Position numbers and translations under genes: made by a program
Shown here: one piece after another, positions 6,145-6,153 of the stretch
Layout of the letters: the number at the start of each line of letters is the position of its first letter
How positions within the stretch are numbered: position 1 is the first letter of the stretch
Origin: Lachnospiraceae bacterium
GTDB taxonomy: Bacteria > Bacillota > Clostridia > Lachnospirales > Lachnospiraceae
Length of the DNA stretch: 6,153 nt
NCBI GenBank assembly: GCA_017958465.1
Contig: JAGDCQ010000286.1
Coordinates: 1-6,153, forward strand
Reading direction: 5' to 3'
Notes under the pieces: model-generated
The model's database searches: none
The model's input: only the letters and a program-made list of their open reading frames with translations
What the model was told of the DNA's origin: nothing

Positions 6145-6153
6145 AAAAGTACC
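6141..6153 (+). CDS. Probable start of the next gene (only M-K-K-Y visible)
   Basis: An ATG at 6141-6143 overlaps the GH115 stop TGA (6142-6144) as ATGA, the common arrangement for translationally coupled genes. A weak purine-rich GAGAG stretch (6133-6137) precedes it inside the GH115 tail. Only four codons are visible before the window ends, so no function can be assigned. An operon with GH115 is likely if the frame stays open. Confidence 0.5.

Overview
This window looks like part of a plant-polysaccharide utilisation locus from a fibre-degrading Gram-positive anaerobe, most likely a Bacillota/Clostridia member from a gut or rumen. That assignment is inference. It rests on a lipoprotein-type esterase, a GH115 enzyme of the kind without a signal peptide, Shine-Dalgarno starts, and AT-rich intergenic DNA flanking coding DNA of roughly balanced composition.

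Layout: (1) Bases 1-623, plus strand, hold the C-terminal part of a glycerate 2-kinase whose 5' end lies outside the window. It carries an in-frame array of eleven 9-bp units encoding Gln-x-y tripeptides (21-119). (2) Bases 599-2593, minus strand, encode a 664-residue secreted lipoprotein with a C-terminal SGNH/GDSL esterase domain, probably a carbohydrate acetylesterase. It converges on the kinase gene and the two overlap by 25 bp. (3) Bases 2594-2694 are a compact divergent promoter region with an extended -10 for the esterase, a weaker promoter candidate for the rightward gene, and an 18-bp imperfect palindrome that could be an operator. (4) Bases 2695-6144, plus strand, encode a 1149-residue GH115 alpha-glucuronidase without a signal peptide. 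A Cys/Ser/Thr/Pro-rich linker of hexapeptide repeats (18-bp DNA units, bases 4753-4896) sits between its catalytic part and two C-terminal beta-rich modules. (5) At 6141 an ATG overlaps the GH115 stop (ATGA) and probably starts the next gene of an operon.

Working model: the surface esterase removes acetyl groups from acetylated glucuronoxylan or a related hemicellulose or pectin. Imported fragments then lose (4-O-methyl)glucuronic acid through cytoplasmic GH115. The glycerate kinase phosphorylates glycerate, an intermediate of uronate, aldarate and glyoxylate catabolism, and may belong to the same physiology, although its transcription unit is separate.

The most unusual signal is that two unrelated enzyme genes each carry a codon-phased, G-poor tandem repeat (9 bp and 18 bp, both multiples of three) at a position expected to be a loop or domain boundary. 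This could reflect a lineage-wide process that inserts or expands frame-preserving minisatellites in ordinary metabolic genes. The window alone cannot establish that.
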